A DNA stretch of 37,515 bases from Gammaproteobacteria bacterium (GTDB lineage Bacteria > Pseudomonadota > Gammaproteobacteria > SG8-11). A program made the position numbers and the translations under genes. Position 1 is the first letter of the stretch; every line of letters starts with the position of its first letter. This document shows positions 1-7,861 of this stretch, piece after piece. The notes under the pieces were generated by a model. That model was given only the letters and a program-made list of their open reading frames with translations, made no database searches and was not told the DNA's origin. The DNA lies in NCBI GenBank assembly GCA_013151345.1, contig JAADIM010000022.1:1-37515 (forward strand), read 5' to 3'.

Positions 1-221
1 AATCTAAACCCGTTGCGCAAACAATAATCTGCACCACGTTTAGACGATTTTGATACGGCAGGTTGGCTGATTTCAAGGAAACGGGCAATTTTTGTCGACG
101 ATATGCCCAAAACATAAATTCCCCAATAACAAATTAGCCCTTTCGCATCTGATACATTGTTTGATCGCCCTTTATGTTGAAGTTGAGATGGTTGAACATC
201 CATATCGGTAAGTGTCAACAT
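1..221 (-). pseudogene. REP-associated tyrosine transposase (RAYT), C-terminal fragment, cut by window edge
   Basis: The minus strand is open from an ATG at 221 to the window edge (73 codons) and reads through. The protein has the C-terminal accessory domain typical of REP-associated Y1 transposases: a 'DAKGLICYWGIYVLGIS' helix followed by a helix-turn-helix 'LEISQPAVSKSSKRG'. The N-terminal catalytic Y1 domain is missing, because a stop (TAA) lies just upstream in frame and an attC-like site follows. The family link is by recognition of this C-terminal pattern only. It is probably a remnant that lost its N-terminus, and the gene continues beyond position 1. Related RAYT debris lies at 1807-1945, and a REPIN-like palindrome of the kind such enzymes mobilise lies at 24831-24918. 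Confidence 0.5.
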
Positions 222-231
222 ATCTCGATTT

Positions 232-370
232 GCTTAAGTTATTAAGTTATCGGTGTCCCTACCCCCCGTATTTCTACCTTCCTCACGGTGTTTGAATTGC
301 GCTCTCCGCTGTGCTACGTTGACACAATTCAAGCACCGCTACGGCGGTCCGGTTATGCGCGACGTTAAGC
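232..370 (+). other. attC-like recombination site (left end of a cassette)
   Basis: A GCTTAAG box at 232-238 and a GTTAAGC box at 364-370 fit the R'' and R' core sites of an integron attC (consensus RYYYAAC and GTTRRRY), with one mismatch in the left box. Between them is an imperfect palindrome: GGTGTTTGAATTGC at 287-300 pairs with the arm at 324-337. Total length of about 139 bp is within the attC range. No integrase gene is visible. The call rests on core boxes plus symmetry and on a second such site at 1692-1790. Confidence 0.45.
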
Positions 371-430
371 AAACAAATCAATTTTTTACATTAGTTTTTT
401 TTAAATATTTAGATTCATAAAAGTGAGAGT

Positions 431-1243
431 ATGGCAACGTTACAAAAATTAAAAAGTAGTGCGGAGGCATGTTTAGCTAAGAAAGTAGACATTCCAATGT
501 CACCTTTGTTTAACATGGCAAAAGTAGCAAAACTTGATTCAAGTGAAGATCTTAAATACATTCAGGAGGCTGTAAACTACTTAACCTGTAAAGCAATGGC
601 TAAATTGAGCTTTACAGATGATGAAAAAGAATTCCTGAAGGAAATATACGAAGCATTTTGGTGGGGCGGCCAGTATAGTGGTTATAAAGAAGCAGCCCAA
701 CTTGCAAATAACTATGTAAATGGACCTGGTAACACTCAGGCTAATGCATATGTTTTAGATTCTGAAGTGTATAGAACCTCTAAAATCGTTATTGCCACTA
801 TGGGTGCGATGAAACAATTCATTCTCGATCAAAAGAAATTAAATAAGCCATTCTTACATATTCGATGTGATAATGCTCAGTTCCGGTCGAAACCATATGC
901 AAAAAAATTGCTGACAATGAATTATCGAACAGAAGGAAAAATGAAGTCTAATGGTGTTCTTGAAGCGGCTCAAAACAATCAAAGGCTTCATAAAACTGAC
1001 GGACATTTCTATTTGCAGGCAATATCAACATTACTTCCCGACAAAAGCATAAGAACTATTTGGCGGGTTGAAAGCATGTATGATTTTGAACCATTTGAGA
1101 AACACGATTACTACACGAACATACCTCTAGGATCTAGTAATTTGAAGTTACCTGACGGTTTATCAGAATACATGACAAAGATAGGAGTAGCAAAAGTATT
1201 TTGGTATAAGGCAGAATGGTCAGAAGTGTGGCGGACAAATTAG
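431..1243 (+). CDS. Hypothetical protein, probable gene-cassette cargo
   Basis: This 270-aa protein is not one I recognise. It has no signal peptide or membrane segment and looks like a soluble cytoplasmic protein, mixed alpha/beta, rich in Lys and aromatic residues. The C-terminal third is notable: an aromatic and acidic stretch 'RVESMYDFEPFEKHDYYTN' near residue 215 is followed by 'LPDGLSEYMTKIGVAKVFWY'. The ATG at 431 is preceded by GTGAGAG, a weak ribosome site at good spacing. The stop codon is directly followed by the ATG of the lipoprotein gene at 1244, so the two are very likely co-transcribed. Both lie between attC-like sites and are AT-richer than the dsr genes, which fits acquired cargo. 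Function is unknown. Confidence 0.75.
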   Translation: MATLQKLKSSAEACLAKKVDIPMSPLFNMAKVAKLDSSEDLKYIQEAVNYLTCKAMAKLSFTDDEKEFLKEIYEAFWWGGQYSGYKEAAQLANNYVNGPGNTQANAYVLDSEVYRTSKIVIATMGAMKQFILDQKKLNKPFLHIRCDNAQFRSKPYAKKLLTMNYRTEGKMKSNGVLEAAQNNQRLHKTDGHFYLQAISTLLPDKSIRTIWRVESMYDFEPFEKHDYYTNIPLGSSNLKLPDGLSEYMTKIGVAKVFWYKAEWSEVWRTN

Positions 1244-1654
1244 ATGAAGTATTTTAATTTTCGTTTCTTTATTAAGGTAGTATTAATTTCAATTACTGTT
1301 TTAGTATTCACATCGTGTTCTAATTCTTCTAACGACAGCAATGACTGCCCGGTGGCAGTAGATACAGTCAATATTATTGATGAAAAAGTAGTTGGAAATG
1401 CTAAATACTATCTAGTGTTAAGAATATCTGGGTGGCATGATAAATCTGAAATCGTTGAACTATATAACGTGAAGCCATCCTTTGATCGTTGTTCTATAAG
1501 TGACGTAGAACCAGTTTATGGAAATTCATTGGAATTAGATAAAACTGTAGCGCACTTATATTTTGATGTAGAAACAAAGTCACTTAGTATAGAGTATAAA
1601 GATGGCGAGCCCAGTAAAGCTCATAATAAAAATCTCAAAATTGAAATCAAGTAG
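1244..1654 (+). CDS. Small lipoprotein of unknown function
   Basis: A 136-aa protein with a clear lipoprotein signal: positive N-terminus, hydrophobic core, then lipobox VFTSC with the lipidated Cys at about residue 25. Ser/Asn-rich residues follow as a linker. The mature part is a short, probably beta-rich domain with a 'YYLVLRISGW' strand and no motif I can name. It starts immediately after the stop codon of the upstream unknown gene, which suggests translational coupling. It is therefore a membrane-anchored partner or second cargo of the same cassette-like unit. The stop is TAG and the attC-like site begins about 38 bp downstream. Alternatives such as an immunity or inhibitor lipoprotein are possible but not shown by the sequence. 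Confidence 0.75.
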   Translation: MKYFNFRFFIKVVLISITVLVFTSCSNSSNDSNDCPVAVDTVNIIDEKVVGNAKYYLVLRISGWHDKSEIVELYNVKPSFDRCSISDVEPVYGNSLELDKTVAHLYFDVETKSLSIEYKDGEPSKAHNKNLKIEIK

Positions 1655-1691
1655 TAACTACAAACAGTAATTCTCACCTCAACGCTATATC

Positions 1692-1790
1692 GCCTAACAA
1701 GACAAATTCACACGGACATGTTTACTTGCGCTCTTTCTTTTATCGGGTCAGAGGAAGCCGCAGCTTCCGTCTGCCCACGAAAAGTTAGGG
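1692..1790 (+). other. attC-like recombination site (right end of the cassette)
   Basis: GCCTAAC at 1692-1698 is a perfect R'' core (RYYYAAC). GTTAGGG at 1784-1790 is an R' core with only the last base off (C expected), exactly where the following GGGGTCA repeat begins. A perfect inner hairpin GGAAGC-CGCA-GCTTCC lies at 1753-1768. Length is about 99 bp. With the site at 232-370 it brackets a unit of about 1.4 kb holding the genes at 431 and 1244, both on the plus strand. Confidence 0.5.
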
Positions 1791-1806
1791 GGTCAATTTG
1801 CTTGTA

Positions 1807-1945
1807 TCATTTCCAAAGCCCACTCCAGCATTTTATATCACAAATCACATTACTCACCGACCCGACATGATTAATACCAAAGCGAGTTGCAATCCCCTGT
1901 AATGTTGCCGCCTCGATTGATTTTTGAATGTTATACAATCAACCT
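1807..1945 (-). pseudogene. Fragment of a RAYT-type transposase C-terminal HTH
   Basis: On the minus strand this short open stretch reads 'SIEAATLQGIATRFGIN' then 'GSVSNVI', ending at a TGA at 1807-1809. The pattern resembles the C-terminal DnaA-like helix-turn-helix found at the end of many REP-associated Y1 transposases. There is no start codon or catalytic domain. The scrap is flanked by GGGGTCA (1789-1795) and its inverted match TGACCCCC (1945-1952), so it may be the inside of a small palindromic element. Family assignment is tentative. Confidence 0.35.
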
Positions 1946-1957
1946 GACCCCCATTTT

Positions 1958-2881
1958 TACTATGTCCCACATTCTTGTGGTCACCGCAGTTGTCCTCACT
2001 GTCAAAACCACGAAAGCCAGCAATGGCTGGAACGGCAATTGAAAAAGTAGGTGGCGGGGGAGTATTTTCTGCTGACCTTTACCCTGCCAGCGCAGTTTCG
2101 ACCATTGGCCTGGGCGCATCAACGCACGATCTACGATTTTATGATTAAGCTTAGCTGGGAAACACTCAATACTTTCAGTCAAAACGACAAACAGCTTCAA
2201 GAGACTCCCGGAGTAATTACCGTGTTACATACCCATGCGCGTCATCTTGGTTTTCACCCTCATGTGCATGTGGTGATGCCCGCGGCGGCAATCAATAAAG
2301 CCCATCATCTGTGGAGAACCAAAAAAAGCGGAAAAAACAAACCTTATCTTTTTAGCCATACGGCATTGGCCAAGGTCTTTCGTGCCAAGATGCTTGAAGC
2401 GATCACACAGGCGGGGTTCGCTTTGCCCGTGCAACATCCAGAAAAATGGGTCGTTGATTGCAAGTCTGTCGGTACCGGTGAAAAGGCGCTGATTTACCTG
2501 GGCCGTTATCTGTATCGTGGCGTCATTCGGGAAAAAGATATTGTGAGTTGTAAAAACGGAAACGTGACCTTCCGCTATCAAAATAGCAAGACAAAACAGA
2601 TGGCATTCAAAACAGTGACCGGAGAACGGTTTTTGTGGTTGATCCTCCAGCATGTGTTACCGAAACGTTTTCGGCGCACACGGAATTTTGGTTTCTTGCA
2701 TCCCAACAGCAAACGCCTGATTCAAGTGCTTCAGATTTTGCTCGGGCTCGATCCAAACCGGGCATTGGCTTGGATAAAAGAAAGACTGACAATGTGCTGT
2801 TACGCCTGTGGTGGGGCGTTGAAGATCATCAAAACCCGTATTCCTACCGCCAGTGTGCTAGCGACTCTGGTCCCGACTTGA
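1958..2881 (+). pseudogene. IS91-family transposase, N-terminally truncated, with in-frame TAG
   Basis: The reading frame from about 1958 encodes the zinc-binding start of an IS91-type (HUH, rolling-circle) transposase, 'YYVPHSCGHRSCPHCQNHES', then hits TAG at 2048-2050. It continues in the same frame to 2881 with 'GEYFLLTFTLPAQFRPLAW', the HUH metal site 'FHPHVHVVMP' and the tyrosine motif 'YLGRYLYRG'. The C-terminal Cys motif CCYACGG is present near the end. Intact relatives have a glutamine where the stop falls, so one C-to-T change explains it. The first 50 or so residues of the family are missing upstream. An internal start at 2051 (GTG) could make a 276-aa product without the zinc domain, but that is unlikely to be active. 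Confidence 0.8.
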
Positions 2882-3202
2882 TGAAGGAGAATGACCGCTA
2901 GTGATGTAACCGCAAAGACCAAGCCAGAAAAAATTGCAGTGTGACGTGCTGAGGGATGCGCTTGTCTTCAATTAGGACAAAACTGACAAGTATCCTTCTG
3001 TTATAGGAAAAAATGACCGCAATGGGAATATAAATGCTTGAACCCAAGGTTTGCACAATACCGCAAGCCTTCAGTGACAGTCAAAGTCAAAAAGCTATCT
3101 TCATAATCAATCTATATGCCAAGCATCGGGCTTGTCCAACAAACCGGTTCAGATTTTGGTTCGCTCACTCACAAAATCTAACCTAATTCGTTAGCTTTGT
3201 TC
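2882..3202. other. Intergenic, presumed IS91 right flank
   Basis: No gene is supported here. It lies between the transposase remnant and the nuclease remnant. It should contain the right end of the IS91 copy, but IS91 elements lack terminal inverted repeats, so the end cannot be placed by eye. Confidence 0.4.
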
Positions 3203-3832
3203 TTAAACATCCCATTTATTTGCAGCGACAATATAGTCATTAACATATTTTATTAACTCGGAAAAACTGCAAAATTCAAGCCCTTTTGTTGGATATAATA
3301 TGGGGTATTTATTTTCAGCTGCTTCATGCAACATCATCTAAATAATGCCTAACTCACCAAATAACATTGTTCGTTCAACACTATATTCATGAGCTTCAGA
3401 TTTTTTCTTGATTTCTAATAGTCTATTTTTTGCCTTTAACACTTCCCAAGCTGTTTTTCCCGTTAGAGTGTTTGTGGCAAAACTTGCAGTTATAGCACTT
3501 AAATCTTCAATGCTTGTAAGGGTAATGTTTGACGTCTGAGACGATCTTATTGCGCCGGATTGAAAACCTACTTCAGACATTAGAAAGCCTCTGTCCGCAC
3601 CAACATCCTGCACAATTGCAGACAAAGCCAAAACCTTTTCTTTAGGAATATTAGTTTTCCAAGCTTTGCACTCAATTACCCATTTAAATTCTATCCCGCT
3701 AAATTCTCCAACGGCATATACATCAATTTCGTGCTTACCTCTCACACCTACTACTTCATATTCAATTTTAGTATGCAATCCTATTCCCGAGAAAAATTCG
3801 GCTGTTTTAATTTGATATTCTCGCCAATTCAT
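3203..3832 (-). pseudogene. Mrr-like restriction endonuclease, interrupted by in-frame TAG
   Basis: The 164-aa ORF (3338-3832) has a PD-(D/E)XK nuclease core: 'GKHEIDVYAVGE' near residue 33 and 'WVIECKAWK' near residue 51, with a later Q-x3-A-region typical of Mrr_cat domains. These proteins cleave modified or foreign DNA. Its stop, TAG at 3338-3340, is followed in the same frame by 44 more codons of coding-like sequence ('HEAAENKYPILYPTKGLEF', 'ELIKYVNDYIVAANKW') ending at TAA 3203-3205. The simplest reading is a 209-aa gene carrying a nonsense mutation, since the nuclease core is intact but the C-terminus is lost. A functional 164-aa form cannot be excluded. No partner methylase or other restriction gene is nearby. 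Confidence 0.65.
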
Positions 3833-3862
3833 GAAATGTCCGATTAGAAGCTAACAGTTATA

Positions 3863-3905
3863 TAGACAGTCGCACGGTAAATCAGATTTACCGTGCGACC
3901 GTCTA
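3863..3905. repeat. Near-perfect 43-bp palindrome
   Basis: The arms 3863-3883 and 3885-3905 are reverse complements in 20 of 21 positions (core CGCACGGTAAATC) around a single central base. In RNA this gives a very strong hairpin on either strand. It lies just upstream of the nuclease start, so it could be a terminator for incoming transcripts or the tip of a palindromic mobile element. There is no T-run on either side that would make a classic terminator. Confidence 0.75.
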
Positions 3906-4045
3906 AATCGAGTCGCGCAATTATTGTTCCTGATGACCATAGCTTGGTTTCATATTATTTTTCGGCTGTATAACAACAGTTATCGATCCGTTTCTCGCTA
4001 TTGACTCACTGATAATATTAAATAAAACTCATGTAGTTATACACA

Positions 4046-4092
4046 TAAAGTTAAGCTAAAAGTTAAGCTAAAAGTTAAACTAAAAGTTAAAC
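4046..4092. repeat. 12-bp tandem repeat, about 4 units
   Basis: Units TAAAAGTTAAGC at 4057, 4069 and 4081 (A/G variation at one site) are preceded by an 11-bp copy at 4046. It is intergenic and AT-rich. Confidence 0.85.
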
Positions 4093-4376
4093 AATCGGAT
4101 TATTTTCATGTATTGCTTGCAGCTAAATTATAGTTTACATATGTGTTTGAAATACTGCTTAAGTGGTTATATTAGCCGTCTAAATCAGTTTTTGTCATTC
4201 CTCTAGAATTCAGTTCAGAAATTAGACAAATTTTACTGCTTCAGATTTGAGTGGAGAACGGGTATATTGCATATCCCATTTACAGTATAACTAGGCGGGT
4301 AGTTTAATTTACAAGATAACCAACAAGCTACCGGACAACCAGCAGTGCAAAACCAAGTACGTACTCTATTTAGCAA

Positions 4377-4679
4377 CTATCCCTTAGGCGCCTTATGATC
4401 CGGATCATTTGGATTAAAAAAGATAAACCCAAATGCTCCACCTTCCAACTCAACATAATCCAACACCGTATCTTCCAACATCTCCCGACATTCCGGTGCC
4501 ACAATAAGGCTCACCCGCTCCGACGTAATCTTCACATCATCTTCTTTAACCTCATCAAATCCCATCCCATATTCATACGTGCCATCCGGATTAATTTTTC
4601 CCGCGATACGCAGGGAAGTGTTTTCGATTTTTTCTTGTTGAAGAATTTGTTTAGCTGCAGCTTCAGTGACTTTAATCAT
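4377..4679 (-). CDS. dsrR: DsrR, A-type iron-sulfur carrier-like protein
   Basis: A 100-aa HesB/IscA-fold protein (starts 'MIKVTEAAAKQILQ', family-like 'SLRIAGKINPDGTYEYGMGF' middle). The cysteines that bind Fe-S or iron in IscA are absent: the C-terminal Cys-Gly-Cys end is replaced by 'FFNPNDPDHKAPKG'. Loss of those cysteines is the hallmark of DsrR in Allochromatium vinosum, where the protein affects dsr expression post-transcriptionally rather than carrying clusters. It is the last dsr gene here, separated from dsrN by the decayed toxin-antitoxin pair. DsrS, which follows DsrR in A. vinosum, is not in this window. Identity is by sequence pattern plus operon context. Confidence 0.85.
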   Translation of the reverse strand: MIKVTEAAAKQILQQEKIENTSLRIAGKINPDGTYEYGMGFDEVKEDDVKITSERVSLIVAPECREMLEDTVLDYVELEGGAFGFIFFNPNDPDHKAPKG

Positions 4680-4778
4680 AGTGTGCCTTTAAATTGTTAA
4701 CCACGGAGGACGTGGAGAAAAGATTTGTATGTGTATAACTATCGTTCTTCCCGAATAATTAGGTGTCCTGTTCCACAT

Positions 4779-5072
4779 TCAGAAAAAATTATATGCAGGA
4801 AATGGGAGGCCTGTGACATTCATTTTTGCACATTCATCTGGTGTGGCTTGTTTTGAACTATAAATAACTGAGAACGGAAATTTGCTTAGTAAAAACCTTC
4901 GAAACCCTCCTTGAAATTTTGGCCATGTCTCTGGTAACTCTTCAATTGCTTCATAGGCACTTTCTAGCTCATGAATGAAGTCTTGACCTAAACCATTAGC
5001 TTGTTCCTGATACCATTGATAAGATGCTTTTACTTCTATCGCAACATTTGGGTGGAAAATTAATTCAGGCAT
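4779..5072 (-). CDS. RelE/ParE-family toxin with an atypical C-terminus
   Basis: A 97-aa protein with the ParE/RelE fold signature: 'FHPNVAIEVKASYQWYQEQ' N-terminal helix, 'FIHELESAYEAIEELPETWP' in the middle and 'RRFLLSKFPFSVIY' core strands. Family members normally finish with a strand and a short 'H-x-R-x-P-x-Y-W' tail. Here the last 27 residues ('QATPDECAKMNVTGLPFPAY') do not match, so the active-site end is probably lost or replaced. The start overlaps the stop of the upstream antitoxin (ATGCCTGA), the usual coupled arrangement. As the antitoxin is also broken, the pair has probably decayed together. Confidence 0.65.
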   Translation of the reverse strand: MPELIFHPNVAIEVKASYQWYQEQANGLGQDFIHELESAYEAIEELPETWPKFQGGFRRFLLSKFPFSVIYSSKQATPDECAKMNVTGLPFPAYNFF

Positions 5073-5294
5073 CCTCGCCTTTAATCTCCATTTTTATATC
5101 ACTCCACGTAACGCCTTGTACTTTACCCGATTCAAGTTCTTTATAGCGTTTTTCGGCAAGCTTAGCCCATTCCTCGTCAACACCATCATCCTGTTTATAT
5201 TCAAGAGACGATATAAACAATGAGCAACCAACGCCCGCTCTTGAGCAGTTAAATCTTTAATTTCTTCAATAACTTGCTTCATTTTCGTGGACAT
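5065..5294 (-). pseudogene. Addiction-module antitoxin, single-base frameshift
   Basis: The first 24 or so residues ('MSTKMKQVIEEIKDLTAQER') match the small antitoxin family TIGR02574 that pairs with RelE/ParE toxins. Around 5220 the frame is lost. Skipping one base restores the expected remainder, including 'DDGVDEEWAKLAEKRYKELE' and 'GVTWSDIKMEIKGEDA', down to a TGA at 5065-5067 that overlaps the toxin start. So a one-base deletion breaks an otherwise well-preserved antitoxin of about 76 aa. The out-of-frame product of 66 aa ending at 5094 is not expected to work. A sequencing error at this site is the alternative. Confidence 0.75.
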
Positions 5295-5391
5295 ATCATT
5301 ACCATCTATTAATTACTATGTTGTCTATTTTAGCACGAAACCCTATAATTTTTACACATAACGTTTACGTAGGGGTTAAACAATTGTTTTA

Positions 5392-6765
5392 CTAGTGTAG
5401 ATTTTTTCGAACGAAATTTATGAATCTTTCTGCCCAGTGGTTCGTTTCCACATCACGTAAGTGCATAAAATTCGCCAGCAGGTTTTTGTAAATAATACCA
5501 TCGTACTTCCCATTTATTCCATAGCCACGCAATACTTCGTAAGCAAAATCAGTATCATCTGGAATATTTTCTAAACTGGAATAATGAAATTCATGCGCAG
5601 GAATTTCTGTGGTTTGGTTATTGTCAGCCAGTTTCCAAAGTCCTTTCCCTGTTTCCTTCAAACGAACGTACCCACGCCCCTGTGGTTTTTCATGCATAAC
5701 AACATCACCCTGAATCACACCCACCATTTCACTCTTTTTATCATTCCATGCAATACTGCGCGCAAGATACATCAAACCACCGCACTCGGCATAGGTGGGG
5801 AGTCCGGCTTCGATTTTATCGTAGATATCTTTTCGTAATGCTGCGTTTTGTTCCAGTGCTGCCATTTGCATTTCAGGAAAACCGCCACCAATAAACAGTC
5901 CATCAATGTCTGGAAGTTGTGTGTCTTTTAATGTGTTTATAGGCATAAGCTCGGCACCTGCGTTTTGTAATGCATCCAGGTCACCGGGATAATAAAAATT
6001 AAATGCGGCATCTTGGGCAACACCAATGCGAATATCTTTGGTGTGTGTGGCAATCGCGATGACTTCTTTTGCTTCAGGTGATTTGGCTTTGTTTGCTATG
6101 GCTAAAATAGCATCCAGGTCGACTTGTTCTTCTATCATCGTGGCGACGTTGTGTATTAATTTATCGGCGATAGCAGATTCTTCACTGGGGATTAAACCAA
6201 GATGACGTTCTGATATTTCTAATTGGCTGTCACGTAGTATAGCGCCAAGTACCGGTATGTTGGTGTAGTGTTCTATCACCGCACGTAATTTTTTCTCGTG
6301 GCGGCGTCCACCGAGTTTGTTGAGGATAATGCCCGCGATGTTCACATCGGCGTCGAATGCCTGGTATCCTAAAATAAGTGGTGCGATACCGCGTGTCATG
6401 CCGCGGGCATCGATAACTAGAATGACAGGGGCTTGTATTAATTTACACAGCGCCGCATTACTGTTACTGCCGTTGAGATCCAATCCATCGTAAAGACCTT
6501 TGTTGCCCTCGATGATGGAGATGTCTGTATTCTGACTAAAGTGGGCAAAGGTAGTAGTGATTTCGTTGTTCGACATGGTATTAAAGTCGAGGTTATGACA
6601 GGGGCGGGCCGCGGCTCGGCCTAACCACATTGGGTCGATATAATCAGGGCCTTTCTTGAAGGGTTGTACAATGAGTTTGCGTTTTTTAAGCGCGGCACAT
6701 AAGCCGAGGCTAACGGTTGTTTTTCCAGAAGACTTATATGCGGCTGATATGAAAAAATGTGCCAT
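5392..6765 (-). CDS. dsrN: DsrN, siroheme amidase (cobyrinate a,c-diamide synthase family)
   Basis: 457 aa, the usual CbiA/CobB length. An N-terminal P-loop/DRTGG-like ATP domain ('SAAYKSSGKTTVSLGLCAAL', then 'DYIDPMWLGRAAARPCHNLD') is followed by a class I glutamine amidotransferase domain with 'GLFIGGGFPEMQ' and the nucleophile in 'AECGGLMYLARS' near residue 332. In A. vinosum DsrN makes the siroheme amide that is the DsrAB prosthetic group. Its presence in a dsr operon, away from any cobalamin genes, supports that job here. It is separated from the TrpD2-like gene by about 75 bp. Confidence in the family is very high and in the siroheme role high. Confidence 0.92.
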   Translation of the reverse strand: MAHFFISAAYKSSGKTTVSLGLCAALKKRKLIVQPFKKGPDYIDPMWLGRAAARPCHNLDFNTMSNNEITTTFAHFSQNTDISIIEGNKGLYDGLDLNGSNSNAALCKLIQAPVILVIDARGMTRGIAPLILGYQAFDADVNIAGIILNKLGGRRHEKKLRAVIEHYTNIPVLGAILRDSQLEISERHLGLIPSEESAIADKLIHNVATMIEEQVDLDAILAIANKAKSPEAKEVIAIATHTKDIRIGVAQDAAFNFYYPGDLDALQNAGAELMPINTLKDTQLPDIDGLFIGGGFPEMQMAALEQNAALRKDIYDKIEAGLPTYAECGGLMYLARSIAWNDKKSEMVGVIQGDVVMHEKPQGRGYVRLKETGKGLWKLADNNQTTEIPAHEFHYSSLENIPDDTDFAYEVLRGYGINGKYDGIIYKNLLANFMHLRDVETNHWAERFINFVRKNLH

Positions 6766-6839
6766 GCATTTACTCTAAAGAAACTAGTTCGAACGTGGTG
6801 AGTAAAGAAGCGGTTAGTAAGAACGGGGTTTGTAATAAG

Positions 6840-7841
6840 CTAAGTCGCATTACTGTACTTTTCTTTCGTTCGGTTTTCCCACATTTGTTTTGCGAGTGCT
6901 TCAGCCTCTTCGATGCTGTTTGCTTTGCCCATCATTTTAAGTGTGATGGCCGTGGTGCCGATGACAGAGCCTGTACCATACTCGTATTCGATTTCACCGC
7001 GCCATAGCGCGATTAAATTGGCGATATCCAGAGTGTCATCTTTGACGTGGCGTTGTTTAAACATCGGTGGCCATTCTTCATCCATCATTTTGCCATCGTG
7101 GACACTTTGCACCAAGCATTTCATATCGGGGTTGCGTTCAATTTCTCCGCCATCACCTTTTACCACCGCCATATGGGGTTGCTTTAATATTAGTCCGGCT
7201 TGTTGATGGGTTGGGTGGTAGCCTGGGTGAAAGATGCCTTGCATCATGTACGGTGCATTTAATGGGTTGATCATGCGCGACAGGGTATGTACTGGGGATC
7301 GCAAGCCTAATATGGGTCGTAGTTGAATAATCTGGTGTAGTTTGGGGCACAGGTGTTCCAGATCCATGTAAGCGAAATTGTCTTGTTCGATGGCTTTTTT
7401 TGCTTCGTCAAACGTGGTTGAGACATTGAGTCCTAATTTTTGCAGCACGTCTTTGGTATAAATTCGACCATCGGTATGGCCGCTGGCACCGTGCATGAAA
7501 ATACGTACGCCGTTTTCGGCAAATAATAATGCGGTTAGAATAAACCAGGGGAGGTGGCGGCGTTTTCCGGCATAGGAAGACCAGTCCAGATCAATGTTAA
7601 TGTTGTTCTCGGCTGTCTTGAGAAAATCGCGTACGGCGCGCACAAAGCCGGCGACTTCTTCCGCAGTTTCTTCTTTGACGCGTAATAACATCAAGTAGGC
7701 GCCCAATTGTTCGGGTGTGACCTGTTCGTTGAGTATCATTGAAAAGGTGGTATACGCTTCTTCTTCAGTATATGAGCGTGATCCGTTTTTTCCTTTGCCA
7801 AGGATGCGGATGTATTGGGCGAATGGGTGTTCTTCGTACAT
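6840..7841 (-). CDS. TrpD2/YbiB-like phosphoribosyltransferase-fold protein inside the dsr operon
   Basis: A 333-aa protein of the anthranilate-phosphoribosyltransferase fold but of the YbiB/TrpD2 branch. It starts 'EEHPFAQYIRILGKGKNGSR', has the helical TrpD N-domain ('LGAYLMLLRVKEETAEEVAG') and lacks the canonical PRPP/anthranilate GTGGD motif, which here reads 'HGASGHTDGR'. E. coli YbiB binds nucleic acid and has no shown transferase activity. I chose ATG 7841, preceded by AAGGAA at 7-bp spacing, because the longer reading to 7898 would run into the heptamer repeat. It lies between dsrP and dsrN on the same strand, so it is likely co-transcribed. That position is not part of the classic A. 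vinosum order. Function unproven. Confidence 0.85.
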   Translation of the reverse strand: MYEEHPFAQYIRILGKGKNGSRSYTEEEAYTTFSMILNEQVTPEQLGAYLMLLRVKEETAEEVAGFVRAVRDFLKTAENNINIDLDWSSYAGKRRHLPWFILTALLFAENGVRIFMHGASGHTDGRIYTKDVLQKLGLNVSTTFDEAKKAIEQDNFAYMDLEHLCPKLHQIIQLRPILGLRSPVHTLSRMINPLNAPYMMQGIFHPGYHPTHQQAGLILKQPHMAVVKGDGGEIERNPDMKCLVQSVHDGKMMDEEWPPMFKQRHVKDDTLDIANLIALWRGEIEYEYGTGSVIGTTAITLKMMGKANSIEEAEALAKQMWENRTKEKYSNAT

Positions 7842-7861
7842 GAGTGTTCCTTGTATTTGGT

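Larger units (their letters stand above)
3833..4376. other. Gene-free gap holding a palindrome and a 12-bp tandem repeat
   Basis: No ORF with coding character was found on either strand. The gap contains the palindrome at 3863-3905 and the 12-bp tandem repeat at 4046-4092, listed separately. It separates the accessory left flank from dsrR, the last dsr gene. Confidence 0.6.

Noticed and set aside
1931-2653. Minus-strand ORFs antisense to the IS91 transposase
   Set aside because: They are shadows of the transposase frame, with no motifs or ribosome sites.
2048-3340. Two in-frame TAG stops (IS91 2048-2050, nuclease 3338-3340) as possible amber recoding
   Set aside because: TAG is used as an ordinary stop by intact genes here (for example the genes ending at 1243, 1654 and 23621), and both affected genes are in decaying accessory DNA.
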